NCBI RefSeq assembly: GCF_000344175.1
Contig: NZ_ALWW01000005.1
Coordinates: forward strand, 1 to 64,000
From: Listeria fleischmannii subsp. fleischmannii LU2006-1
Lineage (GTDB): Bacteria > Bacillota > Bacilli > Lactobacillales > Listeriaceae
Direction: 5' to 3'
DNA: 64,000 bases
Positions 29,741 to 38,828 of the stretch are shown piece by piece. The notes beneath the pieces are model-generated. The model saw only the letters and a list, made by a program, of their open reading frames with translations, did not search any database and had not been told where the DNA came from. Every line of letters begins with the position of its first letter. The stretch's first letter is position 1. The translations under genes and the position numbers were made by a program.

Positions 29741-30604
29741 ATGCGAAAAAAAAGAAAGACTAAAAAAAAGGTAGGATTCCTTTTTGTAATCCTACCACTT
29801 GTCCTCATAGTAATAGCAGGATTATGGTTTTGGAAAGCACCAAGTCCTGTTACAAGTAAAGCCATTACCCATGATACGGTGACAAAAAGTGTAGAGCAAA
29901 AGCAGCCTTCAGAAAAAGTCGATAAGAAGAAGGGAGCTAAGCCTAAAGAACAAAATGCTAATCAAAATCAGTCGCCTGAAAAAATTGATGGCCGAACGGT
30001 TTTCTTAACTTTTGATGATGGACCAAGCCCACACTTTAACCAATTTATAGACACTTTAACTAATGAGAAAGTTCCTGCTACCTTCTTTTTTATCGGAAAT
30101 AGCTTGCAAAATGCCAATAAAGAAGCTTTGTCTCGTTTGAAAAATTCGCCATTTCGAGTTGGTCTACATAGTTATACACATGATGCGAAATTGCTTTATC
30201 GTAAGCAAAACCCTACTTTCTTCCCCGAAATGGAAAAATTAAGTAAAGAAATTCAATCACTTACAGGGATTTCGACAAAACTTATGCGCGCCCCATACGG
30301 AAGTACCTACTTAACAGATGCAGCCTATCAGAAAGTAAAAAGAGAGGGTTATCATTTGCTTGACTGGAATATTGATAGTAATGATTGGCGCTATAAAGAT
30401 GATTCCACGCGTGTCGTTCAATCTGTCATGGCTCAAGTTAAAACATTAAAATCCCAAAATATACCACTCATTATTTTATTCCACGAACGTCCAAATACAC
30501 TTAAAGCTTTACCTACTATTATTCAAGAATTAAAAAAACAAGGCTACCATTTTAAAGCTTTTGACGCTTCAACGCCTTACTATCATAACTTCAAAGAACA
30601 TTAA
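29741..30604 (+). CDS. pdaV: Membrane-anchored polysaccharide deacetylase (PdaV/PgdA-like)
   Basis: Peptidoglycan N-acetylglucosamine deacetylase of 287 residues with an N-terminal signal anchor (about 12-32), a lysine-rich linker and a NodB domain (about 95-280). All NodB motifs are present: TFDDGPSP (catalytic Asp and metal Asp), HSYTHD (metal His), RAPYGS, DWNIDSNDW and LIILFHE. Deacetylation blocks lysozyme. It lies 15 bases after rsiV, giving the sigV-rsiV-pdaV order known from Clostridioides difficile, and an AGGAGT site precedes the ATG. It should be the main output of this regulon. Confidence 0.88.
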   Translation: MRKKRKTKKKVGFLFVILPLVLIVIAGLWFWKAPSPVTSKAITHDTVTKSVEQKQPSEKVDKKKGAKPKEQNANQNQSPEKIDGRTVFLTFDDGPSPHFNQFIDTLTNEKVPATFFFIGNSLQNANKEALSRLKNSPFRVGLHSYTHDAKLLYRKQNPTFFPEMEKLSKEIQSLTGISTKLMRAPYGSTYLTDAAYQKVKREGYHLLDWNIDSNDWRYKDDSTRVVQSVMAQVKTLKSQNIPLIILFHERPNTLKALPTIIQELKKQGYHFKAFDASTPYYHNFKEH

Positions 30605-30646
30605 TTGATTATTCTGTATGAAATTTTATCCAAAGGGGGCGTTTCA

Positions 30647-30811
30647 ATGAAATTACTTGTTCTTGGTGGTAAATGTTTACTCATTTTATTTCTTATCCTT
30701 TCCATTTTATGTTTAGCAAGCGTACCAGTTGCGCATGAGTTCACTGAAATAAAACCTCTCTTCTCTTCCACTTTTATAGAAAGAATATCATTTTTTACTA
30801 GCTTAAAATAA
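30647..30811 (+). CDS. Small single-pass membrane peptide, unknown
   Basis: A 54-residue frame with an N-terminal hydrophobic segment (LLILFLILSILCLASVPVA, about 10-29) that could be a membrane anchor or signal peptide. A GGGGGC site 9 bases before the ATG supports translation. It follows pdaV by 42 bases on the same strand and may belong to the SigV operon. I do not recognise a family. Confidence 0.5.
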   Translation: MKLLVLGGKCLLILFLILSILCLASVPVAHEFTEIKPLFSSTFIERISFFTSLK

Positions 30812-30881
30812 CTACTTGGAATGATTCTATGCTATAATTTTTGGGTAAAGAACAACATCATGGAAGAAATGAGGTGTTCTC

Positions 30882-31481
30882 GTGACTGAGGGCAAAATGA
30901 ATCCAAAAATCGATGAATATTTAAGTCATGTCAAACAGTGGTATTCCGAGTCTGAAAAACTTCGCTCGATTTTACTAGACTGTGGGTTGACAGAGGAATT
31001 AAAATGGGGCAAGCCCTGCTATACCTTTGATGGTAAAAACATTGTGATTATTCAAGGCTTTAAAGCTTACTTAGCTCTATTATTTTTTAAAGGCTCATTA
31101 GTACAAGATCCCCATCATATTCTAGTGAAAACAGGTGAAAATACAATTGTAGGCCGACAAATACGATTTACATCTTTAGCGGATGTAGAAAAACTGCAAG
31201 AGATTATCCCGCAGTACATTCATGACGCTATTGAGGTGGAAAAAAGAGGTGAAACAGTTCCCAAACAAGAGCCAAAAGAAATCCCGATTCCGCCTGAATT
31301 CCAAGAAAAACTGGATGAGGATGCTACTTTAAAAGAGGCTTTCTTTTCCCTTACACCGGGAAGGCAACGTGGTTATATCCGCCATTTTGCGGAGCCCAAA
31401 CAATCCAAAACTAAAATTGCACGTATAGAAAAATATATACCTAAGATTTTAAGCGGGAAAGGCTTAACAGATTTTAAATAA
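30882..31481 (+). CDS. YdeI-like DUF1801 protein
   Basis: A 199-residue soluble protein with the YdhG/DUF1801 fold at about 10-120 (EELKWGKPCYTFDGKNIV, LALLFFKGSLV) and a C-terminal YdeI extension (SLTPGRQRGYIRHFAEPKQSKTRIERI-like, about 155-195). The family resembles frataxin in fold; the biochemical role is unknown, although B. subtilis ydeI-type genes have been tied to antimicrobial peptide resistance. GTG start at 30882 with GAGGTG upstream. Last gene before a strong terminator. Confidence 0.8.
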   Translation: MTEGKMNPKIDEYLSHVKQWYSESEKLRSILLDCGLTEELKWGKPCYTFDGKNIVIIQGFKAYLALLFFKGSLVQDPHHILVKTGENTIVGRQIRFTSLADVEKLQEIIPQYIHDAIEVEKRGETVPKQEPKEIPIPPEFQEKLDEDATLKEAFFSLTPGRQRGYIRHFAEPKQSKTKIARIEKYIPKILSGKGLTDFK

Positions 31482-31482
31482 A

Positions 31483-31517
31483 AAACCGCACTTTTCAAAT
31501 GTTGAAAAGTGCGGTTT
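31483..31517. terminator. Bidirectional terminator between DUF1801 gene and histidine kinase gene
   Basis: Perfect arms AAACCGCACTTTTCAA / TTGAAAAGTGCGGTTT with a 3-base loop, A-run on one side and T-run on the other, between convergent genes. Confidence 0.9.
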
Positions 31518-31551
31518 TCTTTCGTTGCTTTTTCTCGAATGCTCTAGGTAA

Positions 31552-32936
31552 CTAAATTTTAGGCAAGGTGATAATAAAGATACTTCCTTTTCCGAGCTCA
31601 CTTTCAACCCGAATATTGCCTTTATGTGCGCGAATAATGGCGCGTGCGATAGCGAGTCCGATTCCTTGACCGCCTGAGATGGTTGCCCGTGATAAATCCG
31701 TTCGATAGAGGCGGTTAAAAATATGCTCTTGTTCTTCTTTGGCGATACCTACGCCGGTATCCATCACTTTAATAATCACTTCCAAATCATTTTCAGTTAC
31801 TTGAACAATCACTTTGCCAGATGGAGGGGTAAATTTGAGTGCGTTTGCTAATAAATTGGTGATGACCTGCCTCATTTTATCCTCGTCAGCTACAAGTGAA
31901 ATTTCTGGACTTATAACTTCCAAACTTATTTTTTTGGCTTCATATTGAGCTTCAAAATTGTCACGTATAGCGCATAACATATTTTTTAAATGAAATGGGC
32001 GAAGATTTAAATTTTCAATATGACTTTCTAGTTCTGTGATTTTTTCAATATTACCAATTAAACGTGTGAGTCGGTCCACTTCCTCGTAACAACTTTTTAA
32101 ACGCTCTTTTGTAATGGGCCAAATGCCGTCATACATGGCTTCGATATGTGCTTTAATGGTTGTTAAAGGCGTTCTAAGTTCGTGGGCAATATCCGATGTG
32201 AGCCGGTTCCTAAGCTCATTTTGCTTTCCTAGACGTTTTGAGAGCTCATTGATAGATAGAACCAGTTCATTGATTTCAATTGTTGAACTTTCTGGTAGCA
32301 TCGTTTCTAATTGATGGCCTTCCGCCAGTTCTTTCGTCTTTTCATTTAATTTCTCAAGCGGCTCACTTAAACGTTTTGACATCCAAGTCACGATAAAAAT
32401 TAAAAAACAAAAAAAGCAGAAATAGACACAACGATTAAATTCGTTTTCATATCCCGAATAAAAGCTAAATCATGTTTCGTATAATTTAACGGACCAATAT
32501 AATGGATATCTAGCGTTGCAATTTCCGCATCTGTACTATCTCTCAGCTTAAATATCTTTGTCGCTTCTTCCGTTTCGCGTGGATTCATTTTTTTAAGCTT
32601 ATCTTGTTCTTTCTGACTTTCTTTTTGTGCCGCTTCTGAAGGAGTAAAAATCACATTTCCCGTCACATCGAGCAAAATAAACCATTGACCTTTAGAGGCA
32701 ATGGACTCATTAATTTGCTCCAACCTTTTCGTATCCCAAGATTTCGTCTCTTCATTGTGTGCGAGCATCACACTATGCTCCGTTTGTTTTAACATCTCTC
32801 TTTGTTTTTCTAAAATATAGGTTTGAAAATGGGTGTTCATTAAAAAGAAGGTAATCAAACTAATCGACCCAATAATCAAAATCGATAAGGCGGCGAAACC
32901 AAAAATGAGTTGTGTTTTTATGGTCCTCTTTTTCAT
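31552..32936 (-). CDS. Sensor histidine kinase of the copper-oxidase locus (frameshifted)
   Basis: Membrane histidine kinase of about 461 residues. Two membrane helices (about 12-34 and 165-188) frame an extracytoplasmic sensor domain; a HAMP domain follows, then the phosphoacceptor SDIAHELRTPLTTIKAH (H-box), N-box NLLANALKF, and the ATP lid VMDTGVGI and GGQGIGLAIARAI. The frame breaks at a T-run (32400-32406) inside the second helix; one more base gives FFVFLIFIVTWMSKRLSEP. The ATG at 32936 overlaps the response regulator stop (ATGA). Its signal is unknown; copper or envelope stress is likely from the neighbours. Confidence 0.88.
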
Positions 32937-33628
32937 TCCGCACACCCGAATCTATAACCCTTACCATGAATAGTTAAAATAAATTGAGGTTTTTTTGAAT
33001 CCTTTTCGATTTTCTGACGTAAATTTTTAATATGCGAATCAATCGCTCGGTCTGAATTAAAAGAATCATAGCCGTAGAGCGACTCAATTAGAGTTTCTCG
33101 CGGAAAGAACTGTGTTGGACTTTCCGCAAGCGTGTAAAGTAAATCAAACTCTTTTTTGGTAAGGCAAACTTCTTTATCGTGTAAAAAAACTTGCCTAGAG
33201 TTCGGATAAATAATTAAGCTCCCTTCAGCAAACGATAATTTATACACATCCTTATTTCTTATGTTTCCACTGCGCCTTAAAACCGTTTCAACGCGCATCA
33301 CTAATTCTTTGGGACTAAATGGCTTCACAATATAATCGTCCGCGCCAAGTTGCAAGCCATGAATAATAATATCTTGCTCCTTGGATTTAGCCGTTAACAT
33401 AATAATGGGCGTCTCATTACCACTTCCGCGAATTTCCTTACAAATATCAAGACCTGATTTATCAGGTAACATTAAATCTAAAATGAGTAAATCTGGCTGA
33501 CTTAACGCAAACTTTCTTAGTGCCGCCTCGCCCGAATTCGCTCGAAATACCAAGTAGTCTTTTGCCACTAAATACGCCTCTACAACATCAAGAATTTTCG
33601 GCTCATCATCGACAATGAGGATTTTCAT
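32933..33628 (-). CDS. OmpR/PhoB-family response regulator
   Basis: A 231-residue DNA-binding response regulator. Receiver domain (1-120): acidic pocket VDDEPK, phosphorylated Asp in DLLILDLMLPD, Thr/Lys in MLTAKS and DDYIVKPFSP. C-terminal winged helix (130-230) with LTKKEFDLLYTLAESP and RAIDSHIKNLRQKIE and the wing TIHGKGYRF. The frame extends upstream, but the ATG at 33628 has a GGAAGTG site. Overlaps the kinase gene by 4 bases. Probably controls the multicopper oxidase operon. Confidence 0.9.
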   Translation of the reverse strand: MKILIVDDEPKILDVVEAYLVAKDYLVFRANSGEAALRKFALSQPDLLILDLMLPDKSGLDICKEIRGSGNETPIIMLTAKSKEQDIIIHGLQLGADDYIVKPFSPKELVMRVETVLRRSGNIRNKDVYKLSFAEGSLIIYPNSRQVFLHDKEVCLTKKEFDLLYTLAESPTQFFPRETLIESLYGYDSFNSDRAIDSHIKNLRQKIEKDSKKPQFILTIHGKGYRFGCAE

Positions 33629-33653
33629 TCTGAACACTTCCCACATGTATGAC

Positions 33654-33899
33654 TTATAAATATTTCTTTTTATGCAAGTATTCCTCTTCACTAATATGCC
33701 CGCGCATAAATTCATTTAATAAAACTTGCTCTGGGTCTTCTTCGTAAGATGTGATTTGTTCTGGTTTTTCGGCTTTATTTTTTACCATCGCGTAGATAAG
33801 ATAAAAAATCGCAATAAGAATAATTATCCAAAAAAAGGACATAAACATCATACCGCCCATTCCTCCTCCAAATAAGTTAAACCAAGAATTACCCATCAT
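33654..33899 (-). CDS. SHOCT-domain small membrane protein
   Basis: An 81-residue protein with an N-terminal glycine/methionine-rich stretch (GGGMGGMMFM, possible copper-binding), one membrane helix (about 19-41), and a C-terminal SHOCT motif (EQVLLNEFMRGHISEEEYLHKKKYL region, residues 57-81). It sits between the multicopper oxidase and the response regulator with short gaps, so it probably belongs to the same operon. The methionines suggest metal handling; this is inference. Confidence 0.75.
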   Translation of the reverse strand: MMGNSWFNLFGGGMGGMMFMSFFWIIILIAIFYLIYAMVKNKAEKPEQITSYEEDPEQVLLNEFMRGHISEEEYLHKKKYL

Positions 33900-33917
33900 A
33901 ATCGTTATCTCTCCAAT

Positions 33918-35383
33918 CTAAATCACATTAATTTGCCCCATCATACCATTCTCTTCGTGCTCAAGATTATGACAATGATAGACAAAAAGACCTTTTTGAG
34001 TAAAACGAATTTTTACTTGAACCTTTTCATTTGGCGCAACTAAAACCGTATCTTTAAGTCCCCGTTCATTTTCCGTCACTTCTTTACCATTCCGGCTAAC
34101 AATTTGAAACTGCGTCCCGTGAATATGAAACGGGTGATTCATGCCCCCATCATATCATCCTGATTTGTTATTTCAAAGATCCGTTCCTCGCCCTGCTTGG
34201 CCACTTTATCAATTCGATTTTTATCAAATTTTTTTCCGTCTATCCTAACCATCGTCCCCATACCAGACAATTCGATTTTTTCTACTTTATCCGTAGCTAT
34301 TTCTTTTGTTACCTCTGGAGATTCTAGCTCTTCCGGAATTGGTGGCCCCAAAAGAAGTGAATCCGCAACTTTAAAAGTTAAAACGTTCGTATTACCATCT
34401 TTTAATTCAAGGGTTTCGCCTTTTTCTTTTGCAACATCTAAAATGATTTCGGAACGCTCACCAGGGGCTAATCGGATACTTTTTAGCGTAGCGGGCTTTT
34501 CTAAAAAACCACCATCTGTTGCAATTTGTGTAAAAGAAGTATCATTACTCATTTTTAGTTTGTATTCTCGTGCATTTGATCCGTTCAATAATCGTAACCT
34601 AATTTTATCATATTTTACTTCTATATACGGACGAATTGTTCCATTTATAACTAAATTTTCGCCTTGTGTGCCGTCACTATTTTGGTCCGTTTCATAGTCA
34701 AATTGATTATCTGCTGTAAAGTTTCTATCTTGTATGACAACTGGAAAGTCGTTTTTCCCATAATCACTTGGTAAGTCTTTACTTTTTTCGTTGTTATCTT
34801 CAATGTAAATGAGTCCTGCTAAGCCTTCGTAAACTTGTTTAGCGGTTTTTCCTTCTGGGTGCGGATGAAACCACAGTGTAGCTGCATCTTGGGATACTTG
34901 AAAGTTCACACTTTTTTCGCTATTGGCTTGTACGATTTGATTTGGCCCTCCGTCTACATTATCTGGTACTACGAGCCCGTGCCAATGAAAGCTTGTCTCT
35001 TCATCTAAACTATTTTTGGTTCGAAAAGTGACCTCTTCTCCTTTTTGCAAACGTATAACGGGACCAAGATAATTCCCATTATAGCCAAGCGTTCTTGTTT
35101 TTTCACCACTTTTAATTAATGCTTCACCGCTTTTTGCTTCAATATCGTAGATGGTTGTATTGTTCTCTTTTGAGCTTGGTGCTAAAATCTTAGGAAGTTC
35201 TAGCGGCTTTAGTTTTTCACCTTTATCCTCTTTTAACACCAAAACCTCATCCTGGGTCCCCATATCCATATTCCGATGCTCATTTGGTGTCATTCCTCTA
35301 TTAATTAGCCAAAGCCCAATCATAGCAATGCTTATCAAAAGCAAAATACCAATTAGAATACTTAACCATATACTTTTTTTCAA
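33918..35383 (-). CDS. Membrane-anchored multicopper oxidase (CueO/CotA-like, frameshifted)
   Basis: Three-domain copper oxidase of about 488 residues with an N-terminal signal anchor (about 7-30). All copper ligand motifs are present: HWHG, HPHPEG, HPFHIHG and HCHNLEHEENGMM with the type 1 Cys-His-Met. It likely oxidises Cu(I) or other metal ions outside the cell. The frame breaks at a run of five C (34144-34148); one more base turns MMGA into MMGGMNHPFHIHG. The start is TTG at 35383 with AAAGGAGG upstream. A leader inverted repeat lies 40 bases upstream. In operon with SHOCT and the two-component system. Confidence 0.9.
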
Positions 35384-35423
35384 ACTCCTACCTCCTTTAC
35401 ACCATAAGCGTAGCAAATTTCTA

Positions 35424-35469
35424 TGTAGAAAATATGGAGGACTTTTTTTATTTCTCCATATTTTCTACA
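35424..35469. promoter_or_regulatory. Perfect 16-base inverted repeat upstream of the multicopper oxidase
   Basis: TGTAGAAAATATGGAG (35424-35439) and CTCCATATTTTCTACA (35454-35469) are exact inverted copies with a 14-base AT-rich spacer. It lies 40 bases before the oxidase start. Without a T-run on the minus strand it is not a terminator for that gene; it could be an operator for the response regulator or a leader RNA hairpin. Confidence 0.6.
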
Positions 35470-35492
35470 CCCTCACATGTTAAGCTAAGGAT

Positions 35493-35578
35493 GTAGTAAA
35501 CAATGTTCGCTCGTTTGCTACCCCACCTAGTTAACCAAAAAAGTGTTTTGGCCTTAAACACTTTTTTGGTTTTTTTTT
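35493..35578 (+). ncRNA. Candidate small RNA with hairpin and strong terminator
   Basis: On the plus strand a hairpin (GTAGTAAAC / GTTTGCTAC, 35493-35521) is followed by a perfect 16-base terminator stem (35533-35548 with 35556-35571) and eight T. No protein-coding gene on this strand ends here, so the terminator needs another transcript; a short RNA is one explanation. No clear promoter was found. Confidence 0.35.
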
Positions 35579-35584
35579 ACAAAA

Positions 35585-35625
35585 AAAATCTCGGCATCCG
35601 CTCATACGAATTCCGAGATTTTTTG
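35585..35625 (-). terminator. Terminator after crtM
   Basis: AAATCTCGGAATTCG... pairs with ...CCGAGATTT on the minus strand, followed by a T-run, downstream of the crtM stop. Confidence 0.75.
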
Positions 35626-35637
35626 GTTTGCTTAAAA

Positions 35638-36490
35638 TTAAATCATTTTTTGAATTTCATTTAATATTTTTCTTTTCTTGAGTTTACCAACTTGTATTCG
35701 TCGTTCGAGCGTATAGTGATTGGTTCGTACTTCTTCAATAATTTCCCCGTAAACTTTTGCAGCTAGCATAATCACAAATCGACTATCCTCATCAAATAAA
35801 TCAATATCTAAAAGCGCCTTTTGGTATAAGGCGTTTGCTTTTTTGGCATAAAATTCCCACAATCGAATATAATTTTCATTTTCGCCCCCGTGAAAAACGG
35901 TATATAAATTGACATCAAATGTTGCCATTTTTTCTTTACTAAAATAAATACGCCCTTCTAAAAAGTCCTCTCCTACATCACGAAGAATATTTGTAAGTTG
36001 CATCGCTTGTCCAAGGGCGATTGCGGCACTTTTAGCTTGCTTTTTATTTTTCGTTGCTAAAATGGGGAGTAGCATTTCCCCGACTGTTCCTGCTGCACCG
36101 TAACAATAAGCCATCAGGGATTCATCTGTTTCTGGTTGCTTAAAACTTAAGTCACCCTTCACCGTTTCAATTAAAGCTAAAAAAGGGGTTTTTTCAAAAG
36201 AATAATTTTTAAAAGTGTCGATTAGTGCGCATTCAACCCGTTTATCTACTTGTGTGCTGTTTTTTTTGTTTTCGAATAAAGTGGTAATCATCGTTTTGTA
36301 AGCAAGTAGTTTTTCCTCATCTTGTTCTAAATCTATGCTATCATCCACTTGTCGGCAAAATGCATAAATAGCCCAGACGGCTTGCCTTTTTTTCAAGTGG
36401 CAATTGATTGAAGGCGAAACTAAAACTTTTTGAATAATTTTTCATAATCGTATAGCAGTAATTATAGGCTTCTTGGACAGAATGGCTCAT
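35638..36490 (-). CDS. crtM: Dehydrosqualene synthase (C30 carotenoid pathway, frameshifted)
   Basis: Condenses two farnesyl diphosphates to dehydrosqualene; about 283 residues. The first Asp-rich motif is CRQVDDSID, the second is the RDVGEDFLEGRIYF region, and ALGQAMQLTNILRD is a family signature. The N-terminal piece (MSHSVQEAYNYC..., starting at ATG 36490 with GGAGGAGCTAC upstream) is in another frame; removing one A from a run of seven (36387-36393) gives LEKRQAVWAIYAFCRQ. Divergent from crtN by 160 bases. Together they should make 4,4'-diaponeurosporene, a yellow C30 carotenoid. Confidence 0.88.
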
Positions 36491-36650
36491 TGTAGCTCCT
36501 CCTTAAGCTTATCACTTGATAAATAGAATCGTAAAAAATATAATGGTTTCACAACCATATTACTCTTTAACCTGATTATATAGATTTAAAACGTTATTTT
36601 CAAAAAGTTGAGCTTATTTACATAAAAGAAATGAGGAAAAGAGGTATAAA

Positions 36651-38146
36651 ATGAAAAATATTGCGATTATCGGAGCAGGCGTGACGGGTTTAGCAGCGGC
36701 TATTAGGCTAGCGGCAAAAGGGCATAAGGTGACGATTTTTGAAAAATCCAGTCAAGTTGGTGGGCGAATGAATCAATTTCAAAAGGATGGCTTTACTTTT
36801 GATATGGGGCCAACCATTGTGATGATGCCTGAAGTGTACCGGGAGGTTTTTCAAGCAGCCGGTCGAAGCTTGGAAGACTATATGGAAATGACCCAACTGC
36901 CTTCGATTTATGACGTTTATTTCCCAAATGAGGATAAATTGACTATTCCAACTGATTTGGCGGCTCTTCAAACGCTTTTAGAAAAAATCGAGCCTGGAAC
37001 GACAGCCGGGTTTTTAAAATTTTTAGCCGATGTCTATAAACGCTATGAAATTGCGAGAAAGCACTTTTTAGAACGTAGTTTTCGTAAACCGAGCGATTTT
37101 TATAATCCATATACCTTATTTCAAGGTTTGCGGTTAAAAACCTTCGATAGCGCTGACCATTTAATTAAAAAGTATGTTTCAAACGAGAAGGTGCAAAAAT
37201 TGCTGGCTTTTCAAACTTTATATATCGGAATCGACCCCAAACAAGGCCCATCTCTTTATTCCATTATCCCCATGATTGAAATGGTATTTGGCGTACATTA
37301 CATAAAGGGCGGCATGTATAGTATGGCTAGTGGTCTTGAAAAACTGGCAAGGGAACTTGACGTTACCATTCATACAAATACCCCAGTCGAAAAAATTATC
37401 ACGGATGAACAATCCAAAACGGCCATTGGAATAGAAACGACTGAAACGCACCTTTTTGACCAAATTCTCTGTACGGCGGACTTTCCTTATGCCGCCCTTC
37501 ACCTTGTCCCAACTCTAAAAAAATATCCGCAACAAAAAATTGAATCGATGGATTATTCCTGCTCGGCTTTTTTACTTTATTTAGGACTTGACCGTGATTT
37601 AAAAGAGGACCTATCCATCCATAATGTCCTCTTCTCTCGTGATTTTGAACAAAATATTCAAGAGATTTTTGATGGCACCGTTTCTACCGACCCGTCACTT
37701 TACCTTTATGCGCCTTCTGTTATCGATCACGATTTAGCCCCGGAAAATCAAACGGGACTTTATGTGCTCATGCCCGTTCCAGAATTAAAGACACTAAATA
37801 TTGACTGGGAAGACCCTTCTTTTATTCAAAAAGTCAAACAACAAATTTATCAAAAACTAGCTGAGATCCCGGCCTTAGAAAACATCACGGAAGCCATTAT
37901 TTCAGAAACCATTTTTACGCCAAAAGATTTCGAACATAACTACAACGCCCAGTTCGGCGCCGCTTTCGGTCTCCGCCCAACCTTAAAACAAAGTAACTAC
38001 TACCGCCCTCAAAATGTAAGCAGCGACTATAAAACCTCTATTTCGCAGGCGCTAGCACGCACCCCGGCGCTGGTGTACCAATCGTTTTAACAAGCGCAAA
38101 AATAACGACTGAAGAGATGTTACGAGATATTCAAGATTTGGGATAA
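36651..38146 (+). CDS. crtN: Dehydrosqualene desaturase (frameshifted at C-terminus)
   Basis: FAD-dependent phytoene-desaturase-type enzyme of about 498 residues acting on dehydrosqualene. N-terminal dinucleotide fold IGAGVTGLAAAIRLAAKG; VGGRMNQF and DMGPTIVMMP follow; a hydrophobic substrate domain lies in the middle. Just before the C-terminal FAD motif the frame breaks (about 38029-38032); one more A gives NLYFAGASTHPGAGVPIVLTSAK-type sequence and a stop at 38144-38146. AGAGGT precedes the ATG at 36651. Its product protects membranes against oxidation. Confidence 0.9.
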
Positions 38147-38156
38147 AAATGCATGT

Positions 38157-38192
38157 AAAAAACCGTAAATGCTTATTCGTTTACGGTTTTGC
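38157..38192. terminator. Terminator between crtN and the type VII effector operon
   Basis: AAACCGTAAA / TTTACGGTTT hairpin with flanking A and T runs, placed between convergent genes. Confidence 0.8.
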
Positions 38193-38219
38193 CTTATTCA
38201 TTTGAATGCCAACTTCCAG

Positions 38220-38483
38220 TTAAAAATTCGTCAAAACATCTTCTTGTTTTTCGAGCACTTGAGTGACTTTTTGACCAAACTGCCCTTTTATAGCCTCTTG
38301 TAAGTGATGGTTTGACTTTAAAACTGATTTTTTCGCCTCTTTGATTTCTTCTTTACCTTTCTGTTGAACTTTTTTATCCAACACCGTCAAAGCTTGCTTG
38401 TTAGCCATGCCAATCGTTTGAATTTGCACTTTTTGATTATTTTTCTGAAGTTCTTTTAGTAAACTTTCTAAAGCCTCAAGCAA
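38220..38483 (-). CDS. Small helical partner protein of the lipase effector
   Basis: An 87-residue helical protein with no signal peptide and few hydrophobic stretches. It is rich in K, E and Q and predicted as helical hairpin. It ends the lipase operon. In characterised systems LXG-type type VII effectors have two such small partners (Lap proteins; TlaA/TlaB for the staphylococcal lipase TslA) that bind the targeting domain. The assignment is by size, helicity and position, not by a recognised motif. Confidence 0.6.
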   Translation of the reverse strand: MLEALESLLKELQKNNQKVQIQTIGMANKQALTVLDKKVQQKGKEEIKEAKKSVLKSNHHLQEAIKGQFGQKVTQVLEKQEDVLTNF

Positions 38484-38494
38484 TTTATTTCACC

Positions 38495-38812
38495 TCATTT
38501 GTTTCGTTCCAGTTGCTGTAATTCTTGACGAAAATGTTGCTCGTTTTGTTCCTCTTTTCGCCTTATGTCTTGCTTCTTTTTTTGAATCTCTTCCTGATAA
38601 GCTTCCTCTAACCATTCAAGTTCCCTACGTGCCATCGCTAAAATTTCTGTAAAATCGCCTTCTTTATGCATAAGCTTATAAGAGATAGCCTCATATGTTT
38701 TTTGTGTTTCTTCCTTTCCTTTCTGCTCAAAATGATAAAGATCTGCAGCTTGCTCTTCAAGAACTTGTCTTCTACGAAAATAGAGAGAGCGAATTTCTTC
38801 TTCTGTTTTCAA
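38495..38812 (-). CDS. DUF3958-like coiled-coil partner protein
   Basis: A 105-residue protein predicted almost entirely alpha-helical/coiled coil (EEIRSLYFRRRQVLEEQAAD and a C-terminal KKKQDIRRKEEQNEQHF segment). This size and pattern resemble the DUF3958 Lap2-type partners of type VII effectors. It lies 16 bases after the lipase gene and 11 before the other small gene, clearly one operon. It probably packs against the C-terminal helical targeting domain of the lipase. Confidence 0.6.
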   Translation of the reverse strand: MKTEEEIRSLYFRRRQVLEEQAADLYHFEQKGKEETQKTYEAISYKLMHKEGDFTEILAMARRELEWLEEAYQEEIQKKKQDIRRKEEQNEQHFRQELQQLERNK

Positions 38813-38828
38813 TAGTCCAATCTCCTTT

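Noticed and set aside
36708-37502. Minus-strand open frames inside crtN
   Set aside because: They are antisense shadows of a clearly conserved desaturase gene.
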